Shown here: positions 1 through 9,284 of the stretch, piece after piece
Position numbering within the stretch: position 1 is the stretch's first letter
How the letters are laid out: each line of letters opens with the position of its first letter
DNA from: Bacteroidota bacterium
GTDB lineage: Bacteria > Bacteroidota > Bacteroidia > Flavobacteriales > Flavobacteriaceae
Assembly (NCBI GenBank): GCA_023446155.1
Contig: JAEXIT010000004.1
Coordinates: 62,001 to 126,000 of the forward strand
Direction: 5' to 3'
DNA length: 64,000 nucleotides
Program-made: the position numbers and the translations under genes
The notes under the pieces: model-generated
The model's database searches: none
Told to the model about the DNA's origin: nothing
The model's input: the letters and a program-made list of their open reading frames with translations, nothing else

Positions 1-1
1 G

Positions 2-2098
2 ATTCCGATCTTAGCGGTTCCGGTTTCCTTAATTGGTGCCTTCTTTGTCATCCAGTTTTTCGGAATCTCGATCAACTTAGTAACCCTGTTTGCTCTTGTA
101 TTAGCTATTGGTATTGTGGTCGATGATGCGATTGTCGTCGTCGAGGCAGTCCATGCCAAATTTGAAGAGTTCCCGCATATAACGCCATATCAGGCGGTGA
201 AATTAGTATTAGGTGAAATTAGTGGTGCAATTATCGCAATTACTGCGGTAATGGTGTCTGTATTCGTACCGATATCCTTTATGTCCGGTCCCGTTGGAAC
301 GTTCTACCGCCAGTTCTCGATTACAATGGCGAGTTCAATTGTAATTTCAGCTTTGATCGCGCTTACGCTGACACCGGTATTGTGTGCGATGTTGCTAAAA
401 AATAACCATGGTAAAGAGGTTAAAAAGAATATACTGACCAAAAGTTTGGACAGTTTTAACCGTGTTTTTGATAAAATGACCGGTAAATATGTAAGCTTAC
501 TAAAATCGATTGTGAGTAGAAGATGGCTAACATTTGGAGTATTGATCGCTTTCTGTGCCGGTACGTTCTTTGTGAATAAGATTCTTCCGTCCGGATTTAT
601 TCCAAGTGAGGATCAGGGTACCATTTATGCTATTATTCAGACACCTCCAGGATCGACTTTGGAAACAACCAATCAGGTTTCACAACGCTTACAGAAGATT
701 TGTGAGCATGTGGATGGTGTAGAATCGGTATCATCACTAGCGGGTTATGAAATCATGACGGAAGGTCGGGGATCGAATGCCGGTACGTGTTTGATCAACC
801 TTAAAGAATGGTCCGATAGAAAGCATACGGTTACGGAAATCATGGAAGAATTGGAAGAGAAAACCAAAGGTCTTGGTGCGAAAATAGAATTCTTCGAACC
901 GCCGGCCATTCCGGGATTTGGTTCGTCGGGTGGTTTCTCCATGCGTCTTTTGGATAAAAGTACCACAGTGGATTACAAAGACTTCGATAAGATCAACAAA
1001 AAGTTTATGGAAGATCTGGGTAAACGTAAAGAGTTAACCGGTTTGTTTACCTTCTTTGCGGCCAACTATCCACAATATGAATTGGAAATCGACAACCAAC
1101 TGGCGATGCAAAAAGGCGTGTCTATCGGGAAAGCGATGGAAAATCTGGATATCTTAATTGGTAGTACCTACGAACAGGGATTCATCAAATTTGAGCGTTT
1201 CTTTAAAGTGTACGTACAATCGGATCCGAAATTCAGACGACTTCCATCGGATATTTTAAACCTGTATATTAAAAATGATCATGGTGAAATGGTACCGTAT
1301 TCGGCCTTTATGCGATTGAAAAAAACACAGGGACCAAATGAGATTACCCGTTACAACATGTACAACTCGGCTGCAATTCAGGGACTTCCGGCAAAAGGAT
1401 ATACCACTGCCGAAGCCATTCAGGCAGTTCGTGAAGTAGCTAAAAAATCATTGCCAAAAGGATACGACATTGCCTGGGAAGGGCTTTCGTATGACGAAGC
1501 CGGAAAAGGAAATGAATCCATTTATATCTTTTTAATCGTATTGTCGTTCGTGTATTTTGTTTTAGCAGCACAGTATGAAAGCTTTATCATTCCGTTGGCG
1601 GTTGTTTTCTCGCTTCCGGTTGGGGTTTTCGGTTCGTTTTTATTGCTGAAATTAATGGGACTTCAAAATGATATTTATGCACAAATCGGATTGATCATGC
1701 TTGTCGGACTACTCGGTAAGAATGCCGTACTGATCGTCGAATTTGCCGTCCAGAAGCACCATGAAGGGGCCACGATACTCGAAGCGGCGATTGAAGGTGC
1801 CAAAGTGCGTTTCCGACCGATTTTGATGACTTCCTTCGCGTTTATCGCCGGATTAATTCCGTTGATGCTTGCCAGTGGAGCCGGAGCTATCGGTAACCGA
1901 ACACTGGGTTCTGCGGCACTTGGAGGAATGCTCTTCGGAACCATTTTCGGGGTAATTATCGTTCCGGGATTGTATTATATTTTCGGCTCATTGGCAGCAG
2001 GTAGAAAATTAATACGCGATGAGGAAGACAGTTCTTTATCACACGAATTTGTACATCAGATAGATAATTTCAAAAAAGAAGAAGAAGAAAATGAATAA
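2..2098 (+). CDS. RND efflux transporter, inner-membrane permease subunit (5'-partial)
   Basis: Proton-driven drug or metabolite exporter of the AcrB/MexB (HAE1) type in the inner membrane. The open frame runs in from the left edge, so the start lies outside the window. The first visible residues are the conserved TM4 segment (PVSLIGAF, then LAIGIVVDDAIVVVE, carrying the paired Asp residues of the proton relay). Later come the large periplasmic porter region, a second set of membrane helices (GLLGKNAVLIVEFA) and an acidic C-terminal tail. The last 8 nt overlap the start of the outer-membrane factor gene, so both are translated from one operon; the membrane-fusion protein gene would be expected upstream. 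Substrate cannot be told from sequence. Confidence 0.95.
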   Translation: MPILAVPVSLIGAFFVIQFFGISINLVTLFALVLAIGIVVDDAIVVVEAVHAKFEEFPHITPYQAVKLVLGEISGAIIAITAVMVSVFVPISFMSGPVGTFYRQFSITMASSIVISALIALTLTPVLCAMLLKNNHGKEVKKNILTKSLDSFNRVFDKMTGKYVSLLKSIVSRRWLTFGVLIAFCAGTFFVNKILPSGFIPSEDQGTIYAIIQTPPGSTLETTNQVSQRLQKICEHVDGVESVSSLAGYEIMTEGRGSNAGTCLINLKEWSDRKHTVTEIMEELEEKTKGLGAKIEFFEPPAIPGFGSSGGFSMRLLDKSTTVDYKDFDKINKKFMEDLGKRKELTGLFTFFAANYPQYELEIDNQLAMQKGVSIGKAMENLDILIGSTYEQGFIKFERFFKVYVQSDPKFRRLPSDILNLYIKNDHGEMVPYSAFMRLKKTQGPNEITRYNMYNSAAIQGLPAKGYTTAEAIQAVREVAKKSLPKGYDIAWEGLSYDEAGKGNESIYIFLIVLSFVYFVLAAQYESFIIPLAVVFSLPVGVFGSFLLLKLMGLQNDIYAQIGLIMLVGLLGKNAVLIVEFAVQKHHEGATILEAAIEGAKVRFRPILMTSFAFIAGLIPLMLASGAGAIGNRTLGSAALGGMLFGTIFGVIIVPGLYYIFGSLAAGRKLIRDEEDSSLSHEFVHQIDNFKKEEEENE

Positions 2099-3530
2099 GC
2101 GATTCAATTCATATATAGGTATAGGAGTAAGCTGTTTACTACTAACGGTTGCGGGGTGTAAAGCCCCTGCAACGTTGGGTAGATCGGAAAATAAAAATGT
2201 GCCGGCAGCCTATAACACAACGGCGATTCAGGATTCGGTGAATACCGGAAAAATGAAATGGAAGGAGTATTTTACTGATAAACACCTGATAGCCCTTATC
2301 GATACGGCATTGGTGAAAAATCAGGAGTTGAATATTACCATGCAGGAAATTGAAATTAGTCGTAATGAAATCCGGGCGCGAAAAGGGGAATACCTGCCAT
2401 TTATCGGATTAAAAGGTTCGGCTGGTTTCGATAAAGTGCCTCGTTTTACAAACATTGGTGCAATGGAAGCCAATACCGAAATCACACCCGGAAAAGAAAT
2501 GCCGGAACCGCTACAGGATTATTCCATCGGTGCCTATGCTACCTGGGAACTGGATATCTGGAACAAATTGCATAATGCTAAAAAAGCGGCAGTGAGCAAA
2601 TACCTGGCATCGGTGGAAGGTAGAAACTTTACCGTGACCAACCTGATTGCCGAAATCGCCAATTCGTATTACGAATTATTAGCATTAGACAATCAGCTGG
2701 CGATTGTAAAACAGAATATTGAAATTCAGGGGAATGCGCTCGAGATTGTAAAATTGCAGAAACAGGCGGCCCGTGTTAATGAATTGGCCGTACGCCGATT
2801 TGAAGCACAGGTGTTAAATACCAAAAGTTTGCAATTTGATATTCAACAGCGTATTACGGAAACGGAAAACAAAATCAACTTTTTGGTAGGACGTTTTCCG
2901 CAACCGGTTGAACGCAGCGTAGCGACATTTAGCGGTTTGGTACCAAATGTAGTTCATGCCGGAATTCCATCACAATTATTGGAAAACCGTCCGGATGTAA
3001 AACAAGCCGAGATGGATCTTGTGGCCGCCAAACTGGATGTAAAAGTGGCTAAAGCACGGTTTTATCCGTCTTTGGGGATTTCAGCCGGAATCGGTTACCG
3101 GGCGTTTAATCCAAGTTATTTAATTAAACCGGAATCCCTGTTGTATTCGTTGGCCGGCGATCTTGCTGCGCCGTTAATTAACAGGAATGCGATAAAAGCG
3201 AGCTATTACAGTGCCAATGCAAAACAAATTCAGGCAGTGTATAATTATGAGCGTACGCTTTTAAATGCGTATATCGAAGTAGCCAATCAGTTGGCTAAGA
3301 TCAGTAATACCGAAAAAACATTCGACCTGAAATCCAAACAGGTGGAAGCGTTAAACCAATCGGTTGAAATTTCGAATGATCTTTTCAGTTCGGCAAGAGC
3401 GGATTATATGGAGGTGTTGATGACACAACGTGATGCTTTGGAGTCCAAATTTGACCTGATTGAAACCAAGATGAAGCAAATGAATGCGATGGTAAACATA
3501 TACCGCGCATTAGGAGGTGGATGGAATTAA
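2091..3530 (+). CDS. TolC/NodT-family outer membrane efflux lipoprotein
   Basis: Outer-membrane channel of the tripartite RND pump encoded just upstream. The N-terminus is a lipoprotein signal with lipobox VAGC (acylated Cys23). The body shows the two homologous helical/beta repeats of the OEP family (QNIEIQGNALEIV and the second LIEVANQLAKIS-like half, plus the ENRPDVKQAE motif in the middle). Length 479 residues is normal for the family. The start ATG overlaps the permease stop by 8 nt, indicating translational coupling. A strong hairpin terminator follows about 50 bp downstream, ending the efflux operon. Confidence 0.93.
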   Translation: MNKRFNSYIGIGVSCLLLTVAGCKAPATLGRSENKNVPAAYNTTAIQDSVNTGKMKWKEYFTDKHLIALIDTALVKNQELNITMQEIEISRNEIRARKGEYLPFIGLKGSAGFDKVPRFTNIGAMEANTEITPGKEMPEPLQDYSIGAYATWELDIWNKLHNAKKAAVSKYLASVEGRNFTVTNLIAEIANSYYELLALDNQLAIVKQNIEIQGNALEIVKLQKQAARVNELAVRRFEAQVLNTKSLQFDIQQRITETENKINFLVGRFPQPVERSVATFSGLVPNVVHAGIPSQLLENRPDVKQAEMDLVAAKLDVKVAKARFYPSLGISAGIGYRAFNPSYLIKPESLLYSLAGDLAAPLINRNAIKASYYSANAKQIQAVYNYERTLLNAYIEVANQLAKISNTEKTFDLKSKQVEALNQSVEISNDLFSSARADYMEVLMTQRDALESKFDLIETKMKQMNAMVNIYRALGGGWN

Positions 3531-3582
3531 ATATTCCGCCTGAAAGGGCGATTATTAAATTTTGTTGATAGTTAGTGAGGTT

Positions 3583-3613
3583 AAAGCCCCCGGGATCGTC
3601 CCGGGGGCTTTTT
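3583..3613 (+). terminator. Intrinsic terminator of the efflux operon
   Basis: A 13-bp perfect stem (AAAGCCCCCGGGA, 3583-3595) with TCG loop and its complement at 3599-3611, followed by a T run. It sits 53 bp after the outer-membrane factor stop codon. Confidence 0.9.
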
Positions 3614-3716
3614 AAGTATATAAAAGACTTAAAAGGATAATTTTTAAAATATCGGAATACTTAAGTATATTCGTAAAAACTATTTGAATTTTCGGAATAA
3701 GTAACACGGCAAAACG

Positions 3717-4973
3717 ATGAAATTAAGGGGTTTAGTTATAATGTGTTTGTTGTGGGTAACCTGGAGTTATGCACAGACAACCAAAAGGGTTTATTTTGTT
3801 GGGAATAGTTATACCTATTTTAACGACCTGCCGGAGTTGATTCAGAAAATTGCACTTTCTACAAATGATCATCTTGAATATGAAAGCCATACGCCCGGAG
3901 GTTCGCGCTTCCAACAGCATGCTGCAAATCCGACGGTATTAAATAAGTTCGCCGAGGGGAATTGGGATCATGTGGTTTTACAGGAACAAAGTCAGTTGCC
4001 GTCGTTTCCACAGCAACAGGTGGCCAATATGGTGTATCCGTATGCCAAGCAATTGGTCGATGCGTTTAAAATGGCGAATCCATGTGGTTCCCCTATTTTT
4101 TATATGACCTGGGGACGCAAGTTTGGAGATGATCAAAATTGCAACAATGGATATACACAGTTGTGTACTTACGAAGGTATGGACGATGCGCTGTATACTT
4201 CCTATATGAAAATGGCAACCGATAATACCAGTCTGATGTCACCGGTAGCCAAAGTTTGGCGTGCCATTCGGGCACAAAATCCAAGTGTGGAATTGTATGT
4301 GGAAGACAACTCCCATCCGTCGTATATCGGGTCGATGGCAGCGGCGTTTACATTTTATACCATACTGTTTAAAAAAGATCCTGAATTGACGTCGTTTGTC
4401 GGTGATTTGTCACAAACCGATGCCACTTTGATCAAAGGAATCGTCAAAAATATTGTTTTTGATCATCTTGAAAACTGGTTTGTTGGAGTACACGATAATC
4501 CATCCGATTTCCAGTTGGAACACCTTCAAAACCGGACCTATAAATTTGAATCACTAAATCCGACAGCGACGACCTATCTTTGGAGTTTCGGTGACGGAGC
4601 AACGTCTAATATCCTCAATCCGCAACATACCTATCAGACTAATGGAACCTATACGGTTAGCCTCACAACCAATGCCTGTAATACGACGACAACAAAAATG
4701 CAAACCATTACAACTACGGCATTATCCAACACGGATTTTACTAAAAAACAACTTCGGATGTATCCGAATCCAACGACCGATCGGATTTACCTGACGACTG
4801 TAGATTTTGATCAAATTACTGTATGCGACGTTTTAGGGAAATCGATGCGGGTTGGTGTTTCTAAAACGGATGAAGCCATACAAATTGATACGGAGCTACT
4901 GGCACCCGGAACGTATTTTATTCAGCTTCAAAAGGGAACCGAAAAAAAGATTTATAAATTTCTTAAAAAATAG
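3717..4973 (+). CDS. Secreted SGNH/GDSL-type hydrolase with PKD domain and type IX sorting domain
   Basis: A 418-residue exported protein, probably an esterase or carbohydrate deacetylase on the cell surface. Order of parts: signal peptide (residues 1-19, cut near SYA-Q); SGNH-like catalytic domain with GNSYT (Ser31 as nucleophile) and D197-N-S-H200-P as the Asp/His end of the triad; PKD domain around 280-330 (WSFGDG); C-terminal type A sorting domain from about 345 (MYPNPT, ending GTEKKIYKFLKK) that directs export by the type IX secretion system. The sorting domain is a strong Bacteroidota marker. Substrate is unknown. It is followed 13 nt later by an aminotransferase gene, but with no obvious functional link. 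Confidence 0.85.
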   Translation: MKLRGLVIMCLLWVTWSYAQTTKRVYFVGNSYTYFNDLPELIQKIALSTNDHLEYESHTPGGSRFQQHAANPTVLNKFAEGNWDHVVLQEQSQLPSFPQQQVANMVYPYAKQLVDAFKMANPCGSPIFYMTWGRKFGDDQNCNNGYTQLCTYEGMDDALYTSYMKMATDNTSLMSPVAKVWRAIRAQNPSVELYVEDNSHPSYIGSMAAAFTFYTILFKKDPELTSFVGDLSQTDATLIKGIVKNIVFDHLENWFVGVHDNPSDFQLEHLQNRTYKFESLNPTATTYLWSFGDGATSNILNPQHTYQTNGTYTVSLTTNACNTTTTKMQTITTTALSNTDFTKKQLRMYPNPTTDRIYLTTVDFDQITVCDVLGKSMRVGVSKTDEAIQIDTELLAPGTYFIQLQKGTEKKIYKFLKK

Positions 4974-4986
4974 CACCTTCTATACT

Positions 4987-6165
4987 ATGAACTTAAACCT
5001 GGATCAGATTCGGAAAGACACTCCAAATTGTCTCGATAAATTATATTTTAATAACGCCGGTGCCTCGCTGATGCCAAAACCGGTTATGGCGAAAATTCAG
5101 GAATACCTTATTGAAGAAGAAAAGTACGGCGGTTATGCGGCTTTCGATAGGAATAGTGCTGAAATCCAGCAATTTTATGATGAGACGGCCGAATTAATCG
5201 GAGCGAAACCCCATAATATCGCTTTCGCGCATAGTGCAACCGATGCGTATGCCAAAGCACTATCGGCGATCGATTTTCAAAAAGGCGATGTAATTCTGAC
5301 TACGGCCGATGATTATGTGACCAATCAAATGCAGTTTTTGTCACTGCAAAAACGATTTGGGATCGAAATTAAAAGGGTACAGAATAATGCTAACGGCGAT
5401 ATTGATTTCGAGGATTTTGAACGTTTAATCGCTGTTAAAAAGCCCAGGTTGGTTTGTGTTACGCATATCCCCACCAATTCGGGATTGGTTCAGGATGTCG
5501 AAAAAGTAAGTGAAATCTGCGAAAGGGAAGGGCTGACGTTTTTATTGGATGCCTGTCAGTCGGTAGGGCAATTGCCGGTTTCGGTTGCCAAAATAAAATG
5601 CGATTTTATGAGCGTAACCGGACGGAAATTTCTGCGAGGCCCCAGAGGAACGGGATTTCTCTATATTTCAGATCGAATGCTGGAGCAGGGGAGTTATCCG
5701 CTTTTTATCGACGGAGCCGGAGCAATCTGGCGATCGGAAAATACTTTTGAACTGATCGAACAGGGAAAACGTTTTCAATATTGGGAACTTCCGTATGCCT
5801 TGTTATTGGGCTTAAAAGAGGCAATTCGCTATCAGAAAGACCTTGGGATAGAAAACATTCAGTCCTATAACGATCAGGTAATGGCTTACCTTCGGAAAAA
5901 TATAGCGACCATACCGGGTGTAAATACATTTGATCATGGCTCTGTGACCTGTAATATTCTGACCTTTACAAAAGGAGAAAAATCAATTCTGACGTTAAAA
6001 GAGGAACTGTTAAAAAGAGATGTGTATTGTAGCATTAGTGCTCGCGAATCGGGCGTGATTGATTTTGATAAAAAAGGAATAAAAGGCGTGGTTCGAATTT
6101 CACCACATTATTTTAATACGATCGACGAAGTAGACCGACTTTTAAATCATATCAACGATTTATAA
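4987..6165 (+). CDS. Class V aminotransferase-fold PLP-dependent enzyme
   Basis: A 392-residue cytoplasmic PLP enzyme of the aminotransferase V / cysteine desulfurase-like superfamily. Visible motifs are YFNNAGASLMP at the N-terminus, the PLP-ring-binding Asp188 in LLDACQSVGQ, and the Schiff-base Lys214 in SVTGRKFLRGPRG. The start is the ATG at 4987, giving the usual N-terminus; an in-frame extension further upstream would run into the preceding gene. The sequence is closer to the isopenicillin-N-epimerase/EgtE-like branch than to IscS or SufS. No pathway partner is adjacent, so the substrate is open. Confidence 0.85.
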   Translation: MNLNLDQIRKDTPNCLDKLYFNNAGASLMPKPVMAKIQEYLIEEEKYGGYAAFDRNSAEIQQFYDETAELIGAKPHNIAFAHSATDAYAKALSAIDFQKGDVILTTADDYVTNQMQFLSLQKRFGIEIKRVQNNANGDIDFEDFERLIAVKKPRLVCVTHIPTNSGLVQDVEKVSEICEREGLTFLLDACQSVGQLPVSVAKIKCDFMSVTGRKFLRGPRGTGFLYISDRMLEQGSYPLFIDGAGAIWRSENTFELIEQGKRFQYWELPYALLLGLKEAIRYQKDLGIENIQSYNDQVMAYLRKNIATIPGVNTFDHGSVTCNILTFTKGEKSILTLKEELLKRDVYCSISARESGVIDFDKKGIKGVVRISPHYFNTIDEVDRLLNHINDL

Positions 6166-6193
6166 TTTGAGAAGTCTATTTCTAAAAAATGAT

Positions 6194-6220
6194 AAAAAGC
6201 GTTCTAATGGAACGCTTTTT
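6194..6220. terminator. Bidirectional terminator between convergent genes
   Basis: Perfect 11-bp stem AAAAAGCGTTC / GAACGCTTTTT with a 5-nt loop between two convergent genes. The A run and T run let it serve both strands. The right arm overlaps the first base pairs of the minus-strand stop codon (6219-6221). Confidence 0.85.
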
Positions 6221-6692
6221 ATTTTATCCGCTTCATCGGAAAGGATTGTTTCCGTTCCTGTCCGTTTTTGGTACCGGATATCTCAGCGGTAAGGGCATCG
6301 GATCCGGTTTTGGTGTATGTAATTACTTGGGGGAAATCGTGTTGTCGGTTTTCAAATACCAATTGGGTTCCGGAGCTTGTTTTCGCAATAAAATGTACCG
6401 GTTGGTTGTTATTCTGATCTTTAACTGTCGGAATGTAAAATAGATTTGGACCTTCCTGCACCAGTTGAACCGTTTCGAAAACGACTGTATCCTTTCCTTG
6501 TAAAATATAACTTTTGCCGCGGTATTCGTGATCGTTAATTTTGCGCCAGGTTTCATAAAGACTTCCTTTTGGCGTTTTGTTTTCCCAAGTACCAATGATC
6601 CAATCGGCTTTTTTGATATTGGTTGGTTTCTGTACTGTCCAGGCGCCTAAAAATAGAAGACCGGCAAATAGTAAAAGCAATTTTGTTTTCAT
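6219..6692 (-). CDS. Exported DUF6265-like protein
   Basis: A 157-residue secreted protein with an N-terminal signal peptide (MKTKLLLLFAGLLFLGAWTV). The mature part starts with IIGTWENKTPKGSLYETWRK and ends in a hydrophilic segment with FENRQHDFPQVITY. This pattern resembles the DUF6265 family of small beta-barrel-like proteins common in Bacteroidota; no enzyme activity is known for it. It is a single gene facing the aminotransferase gene and reads away from the AraC-type regulator, which lies upstream on the same strand. Confidence 0.7.
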   Translation of the reverse strand: MKTKLLLLFAGLLFLGAWTVQKPTNIKKADWIIGTWENKTPKGSLYETWRKINDHEYRGKSYILQGKDTVVFETVQLVQEGPNLFYIPTVKDQNNNQPVHFIAKTSSGTQLVFENRQHDFPQVITYTKTGSDALTAEISGTKNGQERKQSFPMKRIK

Positions 6693-6763
6693 AATCTAAT
6701 GGTTTTGTTGTTCTGCAAAGTTGCAATATGCATTACGTATAAAATTGTAAAAATGCGACACTA

Positions 6764-7579
6764 TTATTCCGTTCCATAAAATAGGGAAGACATTTTTAAA
6801 TGATCACCATAAAATTCTTTTGGCGTAAGTCCGGTTAGTTCTTTAAAATCTTTATTAAAATGCGCCTGATCATAATATTCATTTTCGTGGGCTAGTGCAG
6901 TAAGGCTGGTAAATTGTTTGCTGAGTAATCGTTTTAGGGTAGCTTGTAGCCGTACGGTTTTAGAAAGCTGTTTAGGGCTTAGTCCGATTGCGGTGGCAAA
7001 CTTACGCTCCAGTTGCCGGCGATTGATATTGGTTTGTCTGGAAACGGTTTCAATGCTCAGCTGACCGTTTGCGGTTAAAATTGTTTCAACGGTCGTTTTG
7101 ATGATTCGGTCGATCGTTCGGGTATCGGTTAGCTGATTCCGTAAAAAGGTTTCGATATGCAGAATACGTTCTGCTGCCGATGGAGCATTTAGTATTTTTT
7201 GTTCTATTTCGAGTCCGTCTTTACTAAATAATTGTTCGAGTGAAACGGCGGTATTTTCCATTTCCCGAATTGGAATATTGGCAAAAGGAAGAAACCCATC
7301 GGGGTGAAAACGAACGGAAAAAATTCCGGTTGTTCCGATGGGTTCAATTTCCAAGGGATGGGTGAGTTGTCCGATCACAAAACATCTGGGTTGTAGAATA
7401 TTGTTTCCGTCGGGCAAGTATTGCCGATACAGATCGCCATAATGGAAAATCATTTCCATACAACCGTCGGGAACAATTGTTTGTCGTTCCGGGTTGGCTT
7501 CCGCGGGGTTTTCCAGCATCCAATAACATTTTATCAGTTCGCCTAATTCCGGAGTCGGATCAAATGTTTTATAATACAT
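6764..7579 (-). CDS. AraC-family transcriptional regulator
   Basis: A 271-residue DNA-binding regulator. The N-terminal half (YYKTFDPTPELGELIKCYW) resembles the DUF6597 sensor domain; the C-terminal 100 residues hold the two helix-turn-helix units of the AraC type (TNINRRQLERKFATAIGLSPKQL; HENEYYDQAHFNKDFKELTGLTPKEF). I chose the ATG at 7579, because the longer form needs a TTG at 7633 and adds a basic tail not typical of the family. It is transcribed toward the small exported protein gene; the target genes are unknown. Confidence 0.88.
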   Translation of the reverse strand: MYYKTFDPTPELGELIKCYWMLENPAEANPERQTIVPDGCMEMIFHYGDLYRQYLPDGNNILQPRCFVIGQLTHPLEIEPIGTTGIFSVRFHPDGFLPFANIPIREMENTAVSLEQLFSKDGLEIEQKILNAPSAAERILHIETFLRNQLTDTRTIDRIIKTTVETILTANGQLSIETVSRQTNINRRQLERKFATAIGLSPKQLSKTVRLQATLKRLLSKQFTSLTALAHENEYYDQAHFNKDFKELTGLTPKEFYGDHLKMSSLFYGTE

Positions 7580-7752
7580 TGTATTAAATTTAGAATAAAC
7601 TACGGAAGAAAAACGTTTCGTTCCGATTCTCAAAGGTATTATATTAACGAATTTCCATGGTTGATAATAAATTATTTTTAGGATTTCTGTTTTGATTTTG
7701 AATGAATTATGTTAGCGGACTAAAAAGTTTACTATTTTTTAGCCGTAAAGAT

Positions 7753-7782
7753 TTGCAGATACGAAAAAGCTTGTTATATTTG
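7753..7782 (+). promoter_or_regulatory. Promoter of tRNA-Ser
   Basis: TTG (7753-7755), 19-bp spacer, then TATATTTG (7775-7782), an exact match to the Bacteroidota consensus TTG-N17/23-TAnnTTTG. It lies 32 bp upstream of the mature tRNA. Confidence 0.8.
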
Positions 7783-7814
7783 CAACCGCAATCAGGAAAT
7801 GGTTGTGACATATT

Positions 7815-7902
7815 GGAGAAATGGCAGAGTGGTCGATTGCGGCAGTCTTGAAAACTGTTGACTGTAACAGGTCCGGGGGTTCGAATCCCTCTTTCTCCGC
7901 CA
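7815..7902 (+). tRNA. tRNA-Ser (anticodon UGA)
   Basis: An 88-nt class II tRNA. Acceptor stem GGAGAAA pairs with TTTCTCC, discriminator G at 7899, and CCA is encoded (7900-7902). The anticodon loop CTTGAAA gives TGA. The long variable arm (GTTGACTGTAACAGG region) and T-loop GTTCGAATC are present. It reads UCN serine codons. Confidence 0.97.
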
Positions 7903-7914
7903 AATTTTTCTTAC

Positions 7915-7945
7915 AAAAGCCTTGATTTTAAGTCAAGGCTTTTTT
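7915..7945 (+). terminator. Terminator after tRNA-Ser
   Basis: An 11-bp stem AAAAGCCTTGA / TCAAGGCTTTT with a 7-nt loop and T tail, starting 12 nt after the tRNA CCA end. Confidence 0.88.
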
Positions 7946-8030
7946 GTTTGCTATACATAGCGTTTTTCTTCTTGAGTAAATAAAAACACTCTTCTATTTT
8001 TATTACGAAATTATATTTTAATGCTATATC

Positions 8031-8161
8031 TTAAAAATTAGGTAAAAATACGTATTGTTTTGTTGCGTGTAAATTAGTTTCTTTCGGATACATGAAATAC
8101 AGCTACATAGCTTTTTTACGAAATAAATAAGGGAAAAGTTTCGTATAAAACTATGTTTGCG
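8031..8161 (+). repeat. Dispersed repeat, copy A
   Basis: About 130 bp shared with 12296-12426 and, in its first half, with 17505-17590. Core words are ACGTATTGTTTTGTTGC, AAATTAGTTTCTTTCGG and the near-palindrome AGCTACATAGCT. They are followed by the stem TTTTACGAAA (8114-8123) and TTTCGTA with a 15-nt loop. The copy ends just before the first accessory gene and so forms its leader. Confidence 0.85.
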
Positions 8162-8191
8162 GCAATACTAACCCATAACTTGATAAAAACC

Positions 8192-8539
8192 ATGGATGAG
8201 AATAAGATAATTAAACAGGTTAATTACGAAATCGAAAATTGGCAGTATAAAATGTCCAAACATAATATTTATGTTCAGCTAAGTCCAAAAGCAAAAAAAT
8301 TCATCATCGAATTGATAGAAAATATTCAGGAGGATCAATCAAAATACTGGAGATTGGAGAAATCTTCTGAATCAATGCAAAATTTAGCAATAGCACTAAT
8401 TCCTAAAGCTTTAGATATTGTAATACGTCAGAAACGACTGAATTTCCAACAAGAAGCTTATATCAGTTCGTGGGAAATCTGGAATGTATTATCTCAAATT
8501 TTAATACAAGTTTGTTTCATTCCCGAAGAAGACATGTAA
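8192..8539 (+). CDS. Hypothetical protein, helical, accessory region
   Basis: A 115-residue soluble, mostly helical protein with no family I recognise (MDENKIIKQVNYEIENWQYK at the start). I chose the ATG at 8192; an in-frame ATG at 8153 would add 13 residues that overlap the end of the upstream dispersed repeat. It is followed after 1 nt by a gene for a membrane protein, so the two are very likely co-expressed and may act together. The codon use is AT-rich, like the rest of this accessory region. Confidence 0.6.
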   Translation: MDENKIIKQVNYEIENWQYKMSKHNIYVQLSPKAKKFIIELIENIQEDQSKYWRLEKSSESMQNLAIALIPKALDIVIRQKRLNFQQEAYISSWEIWNVLSQILIQVCFIPEEDM

Positions 8540-8540
8540 T

Positions 8541-9053
8541 ATGGCAAACATTAAAGAAGCTTACACGGCCGTTATTGATTTCAACAAAACAATTATTACA
8601 ATTACTTCAACTGTATTAGCAGCATTGATTTCGTATCTGGTATTCCAAGACTATAATTTATTATACCAAAATTTGATAAGTCCTTTAGTTCTTTTAATAT
8701 CATTGATTTTTTCTTTTTTTGGAATTGGATTAGCAATTCCTGCTATAAATACTGATACGTCAAAAATATGGGCAGTTCGTCACTCAAATATAGGCGCTAG
8801 TATTATGCTTATTGGAATTCTTTGTATTGGATTTATTCAGCCAAAAGAAAAATTAAGCATTGATAAAGTACTTTTAAAAATTGAAACCTCTTTAAAGAGA
8901 GTTGAACCAAGTCTAATTCAAAAAAACTGTAAAAGTTTCGAACTAATAGATGATAATTATATTATTTTTTATTCCCAAGATTCACTTCATAGAAGAGTTG
9001 TATATTCATTAGATAAAGATAATATTGTTTCTTTACAGCGTGAAAAAAAATAA
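8541..9053 (+). CDS. Hypothetical membrane protein, partner of the preceding gene
   Basis: A 170-residue protein with three hydrophobic segments in its first 110 residues (around 17-35, 45-66 and 83-100). They are followed by a soluble C-terminal domain of about 65 residues that ends in charged residues. No known family is recognised. The start codon comes 1 nt after the stop of the preceding small soluble protein, which suggests a two-gene module. A pairing of a soluble partner with a membrane partner could fit a defence or toxin role, but nothing in the sequence proves this. Confidence 0.6.
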   Translation: MANIKEAYTAVIDFNKTIITITSTVLAALISYLVFQDYNLLYQNLISPLVLLISLIFSFFGIGLAIPAINTDTSKIWAVRHSNIGASIMLIGILCIGFIQPKEKLSIDKVLLKIETSLKRVEPSLIQKNCKSFELIDDNYIIFYSQDSLHRRVVYSLDKDNIVSLQREKK

Positions 9054-9284
9054 GCACTGCTACTAGGAAAGCTGAAAATCGAATAGAGTAAGCATAAATG
9101 AAAAACCAAAATTAATATGGCTAATTTTACTGTAAATAGTGTGGTTACAAATCTTCAAGTTTATCAATTTTACCATCCCTTTCTTGCTCAAAAAGTCAGA
9201 CAAAAAAGCATCAACCAGTAATGTGAAACCTTTTATCAAAGGTAGCGGAGTTATCTTTGATATTTTTAATCTAAAATTTATTAA

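Noticed and set aside
4852..4986. N-terminal extension of the class V aminotransferase
   Set aside because: It would be out-of-frame overlap with the sorting domain of the upstream gene; family N-terminus fits the ATG at 4987.
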